Assembly: GCF_026410195.1 (NCBI RefSeq)
Contig: NZ_JAPMLM010000068.1
Location: 776,833 to 840,832, forward strand
DNA: 64,000 bases
Direction: 5' to 3'
Source of the DNA: Xanthomarina sp. F2636L
Lineage (GTDB): Bacteria > Bacteroidota > Bacteroidia > Flavobacteriales > Flavobacteriaceae
The notes beneath the pieces are model-generated. The model saw only the letters and a list, made by a program, of their open reading frames with translations, had not been told where the DNA came from and did not search any database. The position numbers were made by a program, and so were the translations under genes. Positions 28,774 through 37,280 of the stretch are shown here, piece by piece; the stretch's first letter is position 1; the number at the start of each line of letters is the position of its first letter.

Positions 28774-30006
28774 ATGAGGCAAAAAAACACTTTTAAATAC
28801 ATATTTCTACTGGTTTTTACTTTCAGTAGTGTGGTTGGGTTTTCACAAAGCAAGAAACAACAAGAGTTAGAGGAGCGACGTCAGGAACTTAGAAGAGAGA
28901 TCAAGCAAATAAATGATTTATTATTCAAAAACAAATCTGAAAAGAAATCGCAAACATCTCTTATTGAAGATTTGAGTTATAAAGTGAGTGTGCGTAGAAA
29001 TTTGATAAAAATTACCAATCAACAAGCCAATTTACTGACTCGAGAAATAAACACCAATCAAAAGAAAATTACTGAATTAAGAGACGAGCTTCAAACACTT
29101 AAAGACAATTATGCTAAAATGATTGTTACCTCCTATAAAAGTAAAAGTGAACAAAGCAGAGTCATGTTTTTATTATCGTCTAGCAATTTCCAACAAGCTT
29201 ATAAGCGTGTGCAATACATCAATCAGTATGCAGAATACCAAAAAGAGCAAGGAGAATCTATTAAAATTAAAACAGCCGAATTACAAGAAACTAACAAAGC
29301 TTTATTAAAACAAAAAGAAGATAAACAAAAGCTTATCGACGAAAATAGAGTGGCACAAAGAGAACTGGAAGTCGAATTAAAACAGCAAGAAAGCCTGATG
29401 GCTTCTATCAATAAAAATTTAAATAATTACACCTCACAAATCAGACAAAAGCAAAGCGAAGCAGATAAAATTGATCGTGAAATCGAAAAAATTATCCGTG
29501 AGGCTATTGCTGCATCTAATAAAACGAAGGGTAAAACAACAACGACTACCTCTACAGGTTTTGCTTTAACACCCGAAGACAAACTATTAGCAAGTAATTT
29601 TGTGTCTAGCAAAGGAAAACTGCCTTGGCCAGTAGAAAAAGGTATTGTAAAACTGCGTTATGGAAAACAACCACATCCGGTAGTAAAAACAGTCATGATA
29701 CAGAGTAATGGGGTACGTATAGCTACAGAAGAAGGGGCTCCAATTCGTGCTGTATTCAACGGAAAAGTACTTGCTGTACAAGCCATAAAACATGGTAATC
29801 TTTCGGTCTTAATACAACATGGTAATTATGTAACGGTTTACAAAAACCTCTCGAAAGTGTATGTTAAAAAAGGGGATAATGTATCTACCAAACAAGAAAT
29901 AGGACAAGTGTTTACCAACCCTTCTAACAAAGAAACCCAATTAAACTTTAGTATTTTTAAAGATAGCTCCACTCAAAATCCAGCAGATTGGATTTACAAG
30001 ATGTGA
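28774..30006 (+). CDS. EnvC-like murein hydrolase activator (degenerate LytM/M23 domain)
   Basis: A 410-residue exported protein: signal peptide 1-23, long coiled coil about 25-250, and a C-terminal LytM/M23 domain about 285-410. The zinc ligands of active M23 enzymes are missing: where HxGxD is expected the sequence reads SNGVRI, and where HLHFE is expected it reads QLNFSIF. By comparison with EnvC and NlpD this predicts an activator of amidases rather than an enzyme. The last bases of the gene (GATTTACAAGATGTGAT) recur 42 bases downstream. Confidence 0.88.
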   Translation: MRQKNTFKYIFLLVFTFSSVVGFSQSKKQQELEERRQELRREIKQINDLLFKNKSEKKSQTSLIEDLSYKVSVRRNLIKITNQQANLLTREINTNQKKITELRDELQTLKDNYAKMIVTSYKSKSEQSRVMFLLSSSNFQQAYKRVQYINQYAEYQKEQGESIKIKTAELQETNKALLKQKEDKQKLIDENRVAQRELEVELKQQESLMASINKNLNNYTSQIRQKQSEADKIDREIEKIIREAIAASNKTKGKTTTTTSTGFALTPEDKLLASNFVSSKGKLPWPVEKGIVKLRYGKQPHPVVKTVMIQSNGVRIATEEGAPIRAVFNGKVLAVQAIKHGNLSVLIQHGNYVTVYKNLSKVYVKKGDNVSTKQEIGQVFTNPSNKETQLNFSIFKDSSTQNPADWIYKM

Positions 30007-30053
30007 TAACATTTTGAAACCTTTTTTGGGAGATTTACAAGATGTGATTTGTC
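29994..30053 (+). repeat. 15-16 bp direct repeat at the end of the EnvC-like gene
   Basis: ATTTACAAGATGTGAT, which includes the stop codon of the gene, is repeated about 40 bases downstream at 30035-30050, just before a dispersed repeat. This may mark the insertion point of that unit. Confidence 0.4.
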
Positions 30054-30140
30054 ATTCAGAGCAAAGCGAAGAGTCTCTGTGTTATTGACTACGTCACATC
30101 TTCAATTTAAATGCTTGGAGGAATCTATTTCTTCTATAAT
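30048..30140 (+). repeat. Dispersed repeat, TGTCATTC family
   Basis: Starts TGTCATTCAGAGCAAAGCGA, close to the repeat at 9329, and includes GGAGGAATCTATTTC at its end, close to the 33295 copy. No coding potential is seen. Confidence 0.4.
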
Positions 30141-30162
30141 ATCTTAATCAATACCCAATCCA

Positions 30163-30206
30163 TTACGGAAAAACCGTAACCACAACCATGCATTTCATCG
30201 AAAAGT
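30163..30206 (+). promoter_or_regulatory. Candidate operator, site 1: TTACGG palindrome plus TTTC-N3-GAAA box
   Basis: TTACGGAAAAACCGTAA at 30163-30179 is a perfect inverted repeat with a 5-base centre. TTTCATCGAAA at 30193-30203 follows. The palindrome is 110 bases before the ATG at 30290. Equivalent pairs lie at 52768-52812 and, less exactly, at 62413-62460. Confidence 0.5.
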
Positions 30207-30289
30207 AGGAAAAATACGTAGTAACACGTAGAAGATATTTTAAATTTAACTTTTAGGTTTATGCTATATAAATTTAAAAATTATTTATT

Positions 30290-30334
30290 ATGAGCAAAAT
30301 TCAAAATTCAAAATTCAAAATTTTAAAAGCGTAA
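30290..30334 (+). repeat. Four CAAAATT heptamers after an ATG: out-of-frame start of the lipoprotein gene
   Basis: ATG at 30290 is followed by AGC, whose last base begins four perfect tandem copies of CAAAATT (30295-30322). With four copies the frame from this ATG ends at TAA 30332-30334 after 14 codons. The large frame that encodes the lipoprotein is open upstream back to a stop at 30247 but has no ATG or GTG. Five or two copies of the heptamer would join the ATG to that frame exactly and supply a complete lipoprotein signal peptide. Confidence 0.75.
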
Positions 30335-30375
30335 AGCTAAGGCGTTTTTTATCTAAAAGTTTAATCTTAGTTTTA

Positions 30376-31977
30376 TTGTTTGGTGTACTTGGTTGTCAAA
30401 AAGATGATGATTCATTTATAAAACAGGAACATACCCCACAAACTTTAAAAACCAAGTATAGTATTACCAAAATAAACTATCAAACAGTGCAACAAAACAA
30501 CCTTTTGGTAAATTCCATAACTAAAATCAAGAAGCAAACAGAAACAAAAGGCTCAAGCCCACAAAACAGATTGGTACATTCCAGTGCTTATGATTTTTAT
30601 ATAGATACAGATGTTGCCACCTATATGGAAAACACTAATGGCAGTTACCACTCTTATACCTTTCCAGTAATAAGGGACAACCCAACCGTAGCCTTGGAAA
30701 ACATTTTATTTTCTTTACAAGCTGATGGCACCTACAAAGTGTCCTTGGTGTCCTATAACCTATCAGAAAGTGAAAAAGAGGCTTTATTTAATGAGCAATT
30801 TGTAGATTTAACTAATAAGATAGCTAAAGAAGATATTGATGAAGTAAATTTAATGGACGATGTGTTTAATAAGGAAATACAAACAACTTTTACTACATCT
30901 TATGTATGTGCATGTAATGTACCCGATCATGTTGGAGGGGTTAATCCTGATTCAGGAAATTTTTGTGATTGTGTTGGAATTCAAATTTCGATTACAAATG
31001 GTACTGAAGAAAATACAGAAGGAAATGGTCCAGAAGAGTTTCCTAATAATAATGAGATACCAGATGGAGAAAACAACTCAGGAGGAGGCGTACCAACTGA
31101 TCCCAACAACCCTAAACCAAAAGAGGATGCCACATCTCCAACGGTTTCTATACCTTTTGATCAACAGGTTGCCAATTGTTTAAGCGAATATGCATTCAAT
31201 GGCAATACGTCTATACAAACATGGTTAAATAGCGCAAGCTCTAGCGAGATTAAAGCACTTGCTAATTATTTAGGAAAAGGAGATAATTGCAGCAATCCAG
31301 CTACTTTGGATTTTGTTGTTGCTGGTATTGAGGCGATGAATGAAGGTGGATACTTTGATCATGCAAATAATGTTATTTTAGACTCTACGTTTCTAGCAAA
31401 TGAAAAATTAAATTGCGTTTATAATAAGTTAAAAGCCGATAATTCATCACTGTTTAGAGAAACAGTAGGTGCTTTTATAGACAACCGTAATGCAAACCTA
31501 ATATTTACTGTAGGTGAATGTGTCATGACTGATCTAGCTTGTACGGATGATAATTATTTTGCAGAGACAGGAATAATCAAAATAATCATTGAAGATATTA
31601 ATACAAATTCTATTGATATAGCAAAAATGATTCTCCATGAATCTATACATGCAGAGTTAACTAAATATGTTGTAGAATATGAATCTGGGATTGATATTAA
31701 TAATAGGTCTTTATTGTTTGAAAAATATAAACACTATAAAGATTTATATGGAGATGGTCATATTGAGCACATATATATGACAAATAAATATATAAACCCA
31801 ATAGCAAGTGCTTTAAGGGTATATGACAACAATAGCTATCCAATAGATTATTACAAAGCATTTGCTTGGGATGGTATAAGAAGATGGGATGCTGATAATC
31901 TACTTTCAATGGAAATGGATTTAATATATGAGAGTTATAGACCAATCATAGTAGAAAATAGTGAAGTATGCAATTAA
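30376..31977 (+). CDS. Surface lipoprotein with HEXXH motif, probably phase-variable and OFF in this sequence
   Basis: The frame gives 533 residues from a TTG at 30376, but this start leaves only MFGVLGCQ before the lipobox cysteine and is unlikely to be real. Upstream in the same frame the DNA encodes the rest of a signal peptide (KSLILVLLFGVLGC) that connects to the ATG at 30290 if the CAAAATT repeat changes copy number. The mature protein has a variable N-terminal part, a GGG/Pro/Asn linker near residues 215-260 and a C-terminal domain with LHESIHAEL, a HEXXH zincin motif at about residues 421-425. The family is not recognised. It overlaps the next lipoprotein gene by 10 bases. Confidence 0.72.
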   Translation: MFGVLGCQKDDDSFIKQEHTPQTLKTKYSITKINYQTVQQNNLLVNSITKIKKQTETKGSSPQNRLVHSSAYDFYIDTDVATYMENTNGSYHSYTFPVIRDNPTVALENILFSLQADGTYKVSLVSYNLSESEKEALFNEQFVDLTNKIAKEDIDEVNLMDDVFNKEIQTTFTTSYVCACNVPDHVGGVNPDSGNFCDCVGIQISITNGTEENTEGNGPEEFPNNNEIPDGENNSGGGVPTDPNNPKPKEDATSPTVSIPFDQQVANCLSEYAFNGNTSIQTWLNSASSSEIKALANYLGKGDNCSNPATLDFVVAGIEAMNEGGYFDHANNVILDSTFLANEKLNCVYNKLKADNSSLFRETVGAFIDNRNANLIFTVGECVMTDLACTDDNYFAETGIIKIIIEDINTNSIDIAKMILHESIHAELTKYVVEYESGIDINNRSLLFEKYKHYKDLYGDGHIEHIYMTNKYINPIASALRVYDNNSYPIDYYKAFAWDGIRRWDADNLLSMEMDLIYESYRPIIVENSEVCN

Positions 31978-32582
31978 GAGTTATTTATATTTTAGTTTTT
32001 CTAGTTATTTTGTGTTCTTCTTGTCAAAACAACAACGAAGAGATAAAAGTTATAGGAATTGTTTATAATAGTATTCCAAAACTGCTTCCTTCATTTAACG
32101 AAAAACATGATACAATTTCTATAGATTCTAAACCTAAAAGTGGTAAAAAATTAAAGTATGCCATAAATGAAAATTTTGTAAATGATAAATTTGGAAACAA
32201 TATTTCAAATTATTTTTATAAATATAATGAAGGTAAACTTAAAGAGAAAGTAAGCATAAACCATGATTATTGGTCTTTAGTAGAGCAGTTGCAAAAACAG
32301 AACAATAAAGGAAATATAATAGATAAGAAGAGCTTTATTAAATTTATTGGTAATGAGAATGTAGTGTTTCTGCCTAAAAAACAAATTAAAAATATAGAGA
32401 AATTAGAATATGGTGTTAATGCCATTATAAGTTTTTCTAATGTAGAGTTTAGTAAAGATTACACAAAAGCTGCTGTTACCGTTTATATTTACGGCGATGG
32501 CTTGGATGTGTCGTTACTAGTATATGTTTTACAAAAAGAAGTGGATAATTGGAAAATTATTTATCAAAGCAATATTTCATAA
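31968..32582 (+). CDS. Hypothetical lipoprotein paired with the HEXXH lipoprotein
   Basis: A 204-residue protein with signal peptide and lipobox near residue 19 (VILCSSCQNN). The start lies inside the end of the preceding gene (10-base overlap), so the two are probably co-translated. The mature part is lysine- and asparagine-rich with a C-terminal strand-rich domain (KAAVTVYIYGDGLDVSLLVY). No family is recognised. Its position after a probable zincin lipoprotein would suit an immunity or partner function, which is conjecture. A terminator follows at once. Confidence 0.7.
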   Translation: MQLRVIYILVFLVILCSSCQNNNEEIKVIGIVYNSIPKLLPSFNEKHDTISIDSKPKSGKKLKYAINENFVNDKFGNNISNYFYKYNEGKLKEKVSINHDYWSLVEQLQKQNNKGNIIDKKSFIKFIGNENVVFLPKKQIKNIEKLEYGVNAIISFSNVEFSKDYTKAAVTVYIYGDGLDVSLLVYVLQKEVDNWKIIYQSNIS

Positions 32583-32592
32583 ATTGATTATT

Positions 32593-32635
32593 AAAAGCCT
32601 CTTATTCTAAATTAGAATAAGAGGCTTTTTTTTTT
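32593..32635. terminator. Bidirectional terminator
   Basis: An inverted repeat with arms of up to 18 bases (32593-32610 and 32612-32629), with A-run before and T-run after, lies between the plus-strand lipoprotein and the minus-strand thioesterase. It can serve both converging transcripts. Confidence 0.88.
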
Positions 32636-32649
32636 AGTTTAAAAAAACA

Positions 32650-33159
32650 CTAAACAAACAAAGCCTTCAACTCTGTAGCATCTTTAGGCTTCATTTTTCC
32701 AGCAAGAACCAAACTTAATTGCTTGCGTCTTAAAGCGCCTTTAAAGCGTTCTTTTTCTAATTTGGTTTCTGGAGTAATTTCAGGAACTTGTACGGGACGT
32801 CCGGTTTCATCTACTGCTACAAAGGTATAAATAGCTTCGTTGGCTATGGTTTTTTGTCCAGATTCTCTGTCTTCAATCCAAACATCTAAGTAAATTTCCA
32901 TCGAGCTTCTAAACGCACGAGATACTTTAGCTTCAACCGTAACCACAGATCCAACAGGAACAGCACGATTAAATTCCACGTGGTTTACAGAAGCTGTAAC
33001 CACAATACGTCTGCTATGTCTTCTAGCAGCAATACTAGCCGCACGATCCATTCTAGCAAGTAATTCGCCACCAAATAAGTTGTTTAACGGATTGGTTTCA
33101 CTTGGCAGCACTAAGTCTGTCATAATGGTTCTAGATTGTTTCGGGGTTTTTATAGACAT
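32650..33159 (-). CDS. Acyl-CoA thioesterase (hotdog fold, YciA/BACH-like)
   Basis: A 169-residue hotdog-fold enzyme hydrolysing acyl-CoA. TMTDLVLPSETNPLNNLFGGELL-type N-terminal sequence holds the conserved N and GG of the active region, followed by RHSRRIVVTASVNHVEFNRAVPVG and a strand region to about residue 130. A C-terminal basic tail (RRKQLSLVLAGKMKP) is common in Bacteroidota members. Chain-length preference is unknown. It stands alone, with a repeat-rich spacer upstream. Confidence 0.92.
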   Translation of the reverse strand: MSIKTPKQSRTIMTDLVLPSETNPLNNLFGGELLARMDRAASIAARRHSRRIVVTASVNHVEFNRAVPVGSVVTVEAKVSRAFRSSMEIYLDVWIEDRESGQKTIANEAIYTFVAVDETGRPVQVPEITPETKLEKERFKGALRRKQLSLVLAGKMKPKDATELKALFV

Positions 33160-33521
33160 GATGGGTTGACATTTATTAAATGAAATGCAAAGGTAAGCCC
33201 ATTTTGGATTTTAAACTTACGAATTATGAAAATTTTGTCACTGAAAATGAAATACAATGCAACGAAAAATCGCTACGTTTTTTTTGTAATAATTTGTCAT
33301 TCCGACGAGAGGAGGAATCTATTATTTAAAGTAGAGTTAATTATAAAAATATAGATTCTTCAGTCGTACCTTCCTGCCTGACGGCAGGCAGGCTTCTTAA
33401 GGGCATTGTTATTGACATCATCGAATCTTCGATTTCCACCATTAGGAGGAATCTATTAATCAAAGTTTCGTAATTATAGAACGATAGATTCTTCGGTCAT
33501 TTCTCCCTCTAAAGGACAAAA
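33160..33521. repeat. Gene-free spacer with a cluster of dispersed inverted repeats
   Basis: No open frame of note. Three repeat structures are visible. A unit at 33295-33360 begins TGTCATTCCGACGAGAGGAG and has arms AGGAATCTAT (33313) and ATAGATTCTT (33351). A second unit uses the same arms at 33447-33456 and 33484-33493. Between them CCTGCCTG-ACGG-CAGGCAGG at 33373-33392 forms a perfect 8-bp hairpin. These resemble REP-like or small non-autonomous elements found between genes in Flavobacteriia. Confidence 0.6.
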
Positions 33522-34460
33522 CTAGTCTAATTCTTTCACCAACAACCAAGCGGCTGTATTATGCGAACGTTTTACCTCTCTTAAAGCACTTAAAGCTTCT
33601 AAACGGTCTTGGTAACTAGCGTAAACCACTTCGTGTAAACCGTATTTGTTGACACCAATTTTTTTAGCATCATAGCCTAAGCTTTTAAGCTCTTCTACTT
33701 TTTTGTCGCTGTTTTCTTCAACTCTAAAGGCACCAGCAATAATATGGTAATTGCCAACTTCTTTTTTCACGTTTAAAGTAACGGCTGGAAGTGGATTCTC
33801 GATAACAAAAGTAGCTTCCTGAATTTTACTTTCAAGTTGCTGATTGGCTTCTTCTTGAGCTATTTGATTTTGAGAGTTTATGTTTTCAACATAATAATTA
33901 GAAGCAACAAATCCACCTATAGTAAGTGCAATTACTGCTACAGCAGCATATTTTAAATACCCTCTAGACTTGCGTCTTTCTGGAGTAACTGCAATTGGAA
34001 TTACTTTTTCAATTTCTTGAACGGCTTCTTTGTAAACTTCTCTGTTAACAGAAGGAGACACAAATTGCGATAAACCAAAAGCATCTGTTAAATAGTTTAA
34101 ATGGTAAGAAGGCTCAAAAAGCATCTTGCCTTCATTATTTAATGAAAGCTCGCCAATATTATTAAAGGAGATGGTTTCCCCTTCAGTGAGATAAGATTTT
34201 AAGGCTTTAACACGTTTTTCAATCTTCTTTGAAGCTTCTTCAAAAGGAATCTTTTCTACATCGGCAATATAATGGGTTAAAATACCATCGTTTGCCTGGA
34301 TTTGCTCGTTAAAAGATAGTTTCTTTTTTGGAGGATAAAAGGCATTTGTAGTCTCGTGAATGGTAGCCGAAACACGTTGTGTTAAAAAAGCTCCAAACTC
34401 AGGAACTGTAACACATTCATATCTATATAGTAAGTCGCTTATGTAAGATTCTAATTGCAT
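33522..34460 (-). CDS. HU-CCDC81 and SPOR domain protein
   Basis: A 312-residue inner-membrane protein. Residues 1-60 and about 65-130 look like the prokaryotic HU-like CCDC81 domains (ISDLLYRYECVTVPEFGAFL, then ISFNNIGELSLNNEGKMLFEP). A basic region (RRKSRG near 163) precedes one membrane helix at about 168-187, and the C-terminal SPOR domain at about 235-312 begins YHIIAGAFRVEENSDKKVEELK. SPOR domains bind denuded septal peptidoglycan, so a division or wall role with a cytoplasmic HU-like part is likely. It is divergent from dprA. Confidence 0.88.
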   Translation of the reverse strand: MQLESYISDLLYRYECVTVPEFGAFLTQRVSATIHETTNAFYPPKKKLSFNEQIQANDGILTHYIADVEKIPFEEASKKIEKRVKALKSYLTEGETISFNNIGELSLNNEGKMLFEPSYHLNYLTDAFGLSQFVSPSVNREVYKEAVQEIEKVIPIAVTPERRKSRGYLKYAAVAVIALTIGGFVASNYYVENINSQNQIAQEEANQQLESKIQEATFVIENPLPAVTLNVKKEVGNYHIIAGAFRVEENSDKKVEELKSLGYDAKKIGVNKYGLHEVVYASYQDRLEALSALREVKRSHNTAAWLLVKELD

Positions 34461-34564
34461 AAAAACAAAGTTAGTAATTTTTGAATGCGAACAAAAATTC
34501 GGCTTAACTATTTATTAACATGATAAAATTGCTTTACTTGTAGTCTCATTATCAAAATATTAAC

Positions 34565-35668
34565 ATGACTGAAAATAGTTTACTATATATTTTGGCCTTG
34601 CAGCACGTGCCCAACATTGGTGATATTACAGCTAAAAAGCTGATTTCGCATTGTGGTTCTGTTGAAGCGATCTTTAATGAGAAGAAACAAAACCTCCTTA
34701 AAATTGATGGTATTGGAAGCTTGGTTATAAGAGATTTATATAGCAAACATCATTTTAAAGCTGCTGAAGAAGAGTTAAAATACATTCAACAGAATAATAT
34801 TACTACCTTATATTTTGCAGATTCTGATTATCCTGAAAAATTAAAACACTGTATTGATGGTCCTATTTTACTGTTTCAGTCTGGGAATATCAATCTAAAG
34901 AAACAACGCATAATTAGTGTGGTGGGTACAAGGAAAATTACCACATACGGAATGGCTTTTTGCAATAAATTAATTGATGAATTAGCCGTTTTTAATCCAG
35001 TAATTGTATCTGGATTTGCTTATGGAACAGATATTACAGCTCAGAAAGCAGCCATTAATAATAACTTACAAACTATAGGCTGTTTGGCTCATGGTTTGAA
35101 TCAAGTATATCCAAAAGCACATAAAAAATATGTAGCTGAGGTTGAAAAAAATGGGGGATTCTTTACCGATTTTTGGAGTAGCGATCCTTTTGATAGAAAT
35201 AACTTTTTAAAACGAAATCGAGTCATTGCTGGTTTAAGTGAAGCCACTATTGTTATTGAATCTGCCGAAAAAGGAGGTAGTTTGGTAACTGCAGATATTG
35301 CAAATTCCTATAACAGAGATGTGTTTGCTGTTCCAGGAAGAGTAACAGATAGCCAAAGTTTGGGATGCAATAACTTGATTAAATTTCAAAAGGCTCATGT
35401 GTTGTCCACTCCGTTAGATATTCCATATATGCTGAATTGGGAATTAGAGGAACAAAAGAAAGCACCAGTACAAAAGCAATTGTTTGTAGAATTAAATGAT
35501 GAAGAAAAAGTAATTTATAACTATCTAAAAGAAAAAGATAAACAACTTCTTGACGTTATTGCCTTAGAATGTCACTTGCCTATTTATAAAATAGCTGGTA
35601 TTTTATTAAATATGGAACTTAAGGGCGTAGTTAGACCTTTGCCTGGAAAACTTTTCGAAATTATTTAG
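34565..35668 (+). CDS. dprA: DNA-processing protein DprA
   Basis: A 367-residue cytoplasmic protein that loads RecA on single-stranded DNA taken up during transformation. An N-terminal helix-hairpin-helix region (ALQHVPNIGDITAKKLISHCG) precedes the Rossmann-like DprA domain with VVGTRKITTYG near residue 118, SGFAYGTDITAQKAA near 156 and FAVPGRVTDSQSLGCNNLI near 258. The C-terminal winged-helix domain occupies about 300-367. It is convergent with the SPOR protein gene, overlapping by 4 bases. Confidence 0.95.
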   Translation: MTENSLLYILALQHVPNIGDITAKKLISHCGSVEAIFNEKKQNLLKIDGIGSLVIRDLYSKHHFKAAEEELKYIQQNNITTLYFADSDYPEKLKHCIDGPILLFQSGNINLKKQRIISVVGTRKITTYGMAFCNKLIDELAVFNPVIVSGFAYGTDITAQKAAINNNLQTIGCLAHGLNQVYPKAHKKYVAEVEKNGGFFTDFWSSDPFDRNNFLKRNRVIAGLSEATIVIESAEKGGSLVTADIANSYNRDVFAVPGRVTDSQSLGCNNLIKFQKAHVLSTPLDIPYMLNWELEEQKKAPVQKQLFVELNDEEKVIYNYLKEKDKQLLDVIALECHLPIYKIAGILLNMELKGVVRPLPGKLFEII

Positions 35669-37221
35669 AAGTTTATTTTTAGAATCCAGATATCTTGAAA
35701 ATAATCTAGTTTTGAAAGCTCTTTTTGTTTTTGATAAATGGTGTTTGCATCTTCATTCATGTCTAAATAAATATAATTCCAATTATTTTTGGGATTGATA
35801 TACGACTTTGGTGCGTGTCCTTTTTCTTCCAAAGTTTTCATCCAGTTATCAGCATTTTCTTTTACTGAAAACACATTGGTTACTAAATAATATCCTTTTG
35901 GAAGATTGGGAATGCTAATGGATTTTAAACTTTCAATACGTTCTAAACCAGTTTTCTTTTTTGGTTTAGGAGTTGAGACTTGCTGTACTTTAACAGGTTT
36001 TGAAACGTCTGATTTAGGCTCAGGAATTTCGGTTGATTTCTCTTTTATTTCAACGTCAAGAAGTTCGGTAGGTTCTTCATTTTCAAATACAACTAAAGTC
36101 TCTTCATTACTTTTTCCTTCAAGATAAATAGGACTTATTTCAGTTTCAAAAGCCACAAAAAATAAATAAAATCCATCCGCTTTTGTTTTAAATTGAATGG
36201 TAGCTTCCGAAGAATTATTAGATAGAATGTGATTGTTTTTATTTGGAATGGCCATTTTTAAAACATCAAAACCTAAAGTGTTGGAACTGTTAGGATTTCG
36301 GTCTAAAAAAGCTTCGTCTTCAATAGTTATTTTACTATTAAAAAAATTATTTTCTGGGCGTTCTTTGTTTGATAATAAGACAGGCGATTTTTTTTCAGTA
36401 TCTAAAATAGCACAATTATCTGTTTTATATTTTTGGTCGCCTTCTAAAGCGCCAATTAAAAGAGACGTTTTGATATTGCCAACTTCATCGGTTTTAAAAT
36501 CTTTAAAAGTAATTTCGGTAATCGTTCTATCAACCCCAACAAAACCATTATAAGTAGTAAAATATTTAGCAGTTTCAAAATCGTTCTCATAAATAATATA
36601 TAATAGCCAACCACCAGCAGCACCTCCAGAAACGTAGCCTTCGGTAGCTTTTATGTTTGCAACCGAATACGTGCCATCTATGGTGTTTGCATTTTTTAGC
36701 AACTGGGTAACATCTGCATAACAAACATAAGGTTTTGTATCGTTAAAGAGATTGGTTTGGTAACTATCGAAGATAATATTTCCATGAATAGGTTGATAGT
36801 CGCTCTCAGGGAGTTTAAACAATATGGAATTAACAATGGTATCGCGTTCATCTTTACCTTGATAGACCATTTTTTCGTAGTTAATAACTCTACGAACACC
36901 TTTATCATATTTATAAATAGCGCTCCAATATAAAGCGGCATATTTTATAGATGAAGCTTCGTTATTAAGGAGTAGGTTGGCCTGGCTAGAACTAAATGTC
37001 GATGCGTTATTGTCAACGTCTATATACTGCATTTTTAGTACATCGTTAATTTCAGAATCTTCGTTAAAAGGTGCTACAGCATCTGTGCTTACAATACTAT
37101 TTCCAATAATGGCAGAATTCCCTTTTAGATAGAATTTTTTATTGGAAGCAAAGCGTTCTCCATCTTGAGCATAACTCCAAATAGATGTTGTAATTAAAAG
37201 AAATAAGAATAAACGCTTCAT
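35665..37221 (-). CDS. Exported protein with C-terminal SPOR domain
   Basis: A 518-residue protein with a signal peptide (residues 1-18, SIWSYAQ). Residues about 20-360 form a beta-rich domain I do not recognise (NKKFYLKGNSAIIGNSIVS, VSGGAAGGWLLYIIYEND). Its layout resembles the adhesin-like N-terminal region of some large flavobacterial surface proteins. A Pro/Lys/Glu-rich linker at about 370-430 leads to a SPOR domain at about 440-518 (GYYLVTNVFSVKENADNWM, SKLDYFQDIWI). The SPOR end suggests septal peptidoglycan binding in the periplasm. Confidence 0.8.
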   Translation of the reverse strand: MKRLFLFLLITTSIWSYAQDGERFASNKKFYLKGNSAIIGNSIVSTDAVAPFNEDSEINDVLKMQYIDVDNNASTFSSSQANLLLNNEASSIKYAALYWSAIYKYDKGVRRVINYEKMVYQGKDERDTIVNSILFKLPESDYQPIHGNIIFDSYQTNLFNDTKPYVCYADVTQLLKNANTIDGTYSVANIKATEGYVSGGAAGGWLLYIIYENDFETAKYFTTYNGFVGVDRTITEITFKDFKTDEVGNIKTSLLIGALEGDQKYKTDNCAILDTEKKSPVLLSNKERPENNFFNSKITIEDEAFLDRNPNSSNTLGFDVLKMAIPNKNNHILSNNSSEATIQFKTKADGFYLFFVAFETEISPIYLEGKSNEETLVVFENEEPTELLDVEIKEKSTEIPEPKSDVSKPVKVQQVSTPKPKKKTGLERIESLKSISIPNLPKGYYLVTNVFSVKENADNWMKTLEEKGHAPKSYINPKNNWNYIYLDMNEDANTIYQKQKELSKLDYFQDIWILKINF

Positions 37222-37280
37222 TTAATAGCTATTTAAAAACTAAATATACTATTAAAAATGAACCTATAAAATTTTGAAAC

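Noticed and set aside
36696..36941. Second minus-strand frame of 81 codons inside the SPOR protein gene
   Set aside because: It is a shifted reading of the long gene on the same strand without a start signal or family.
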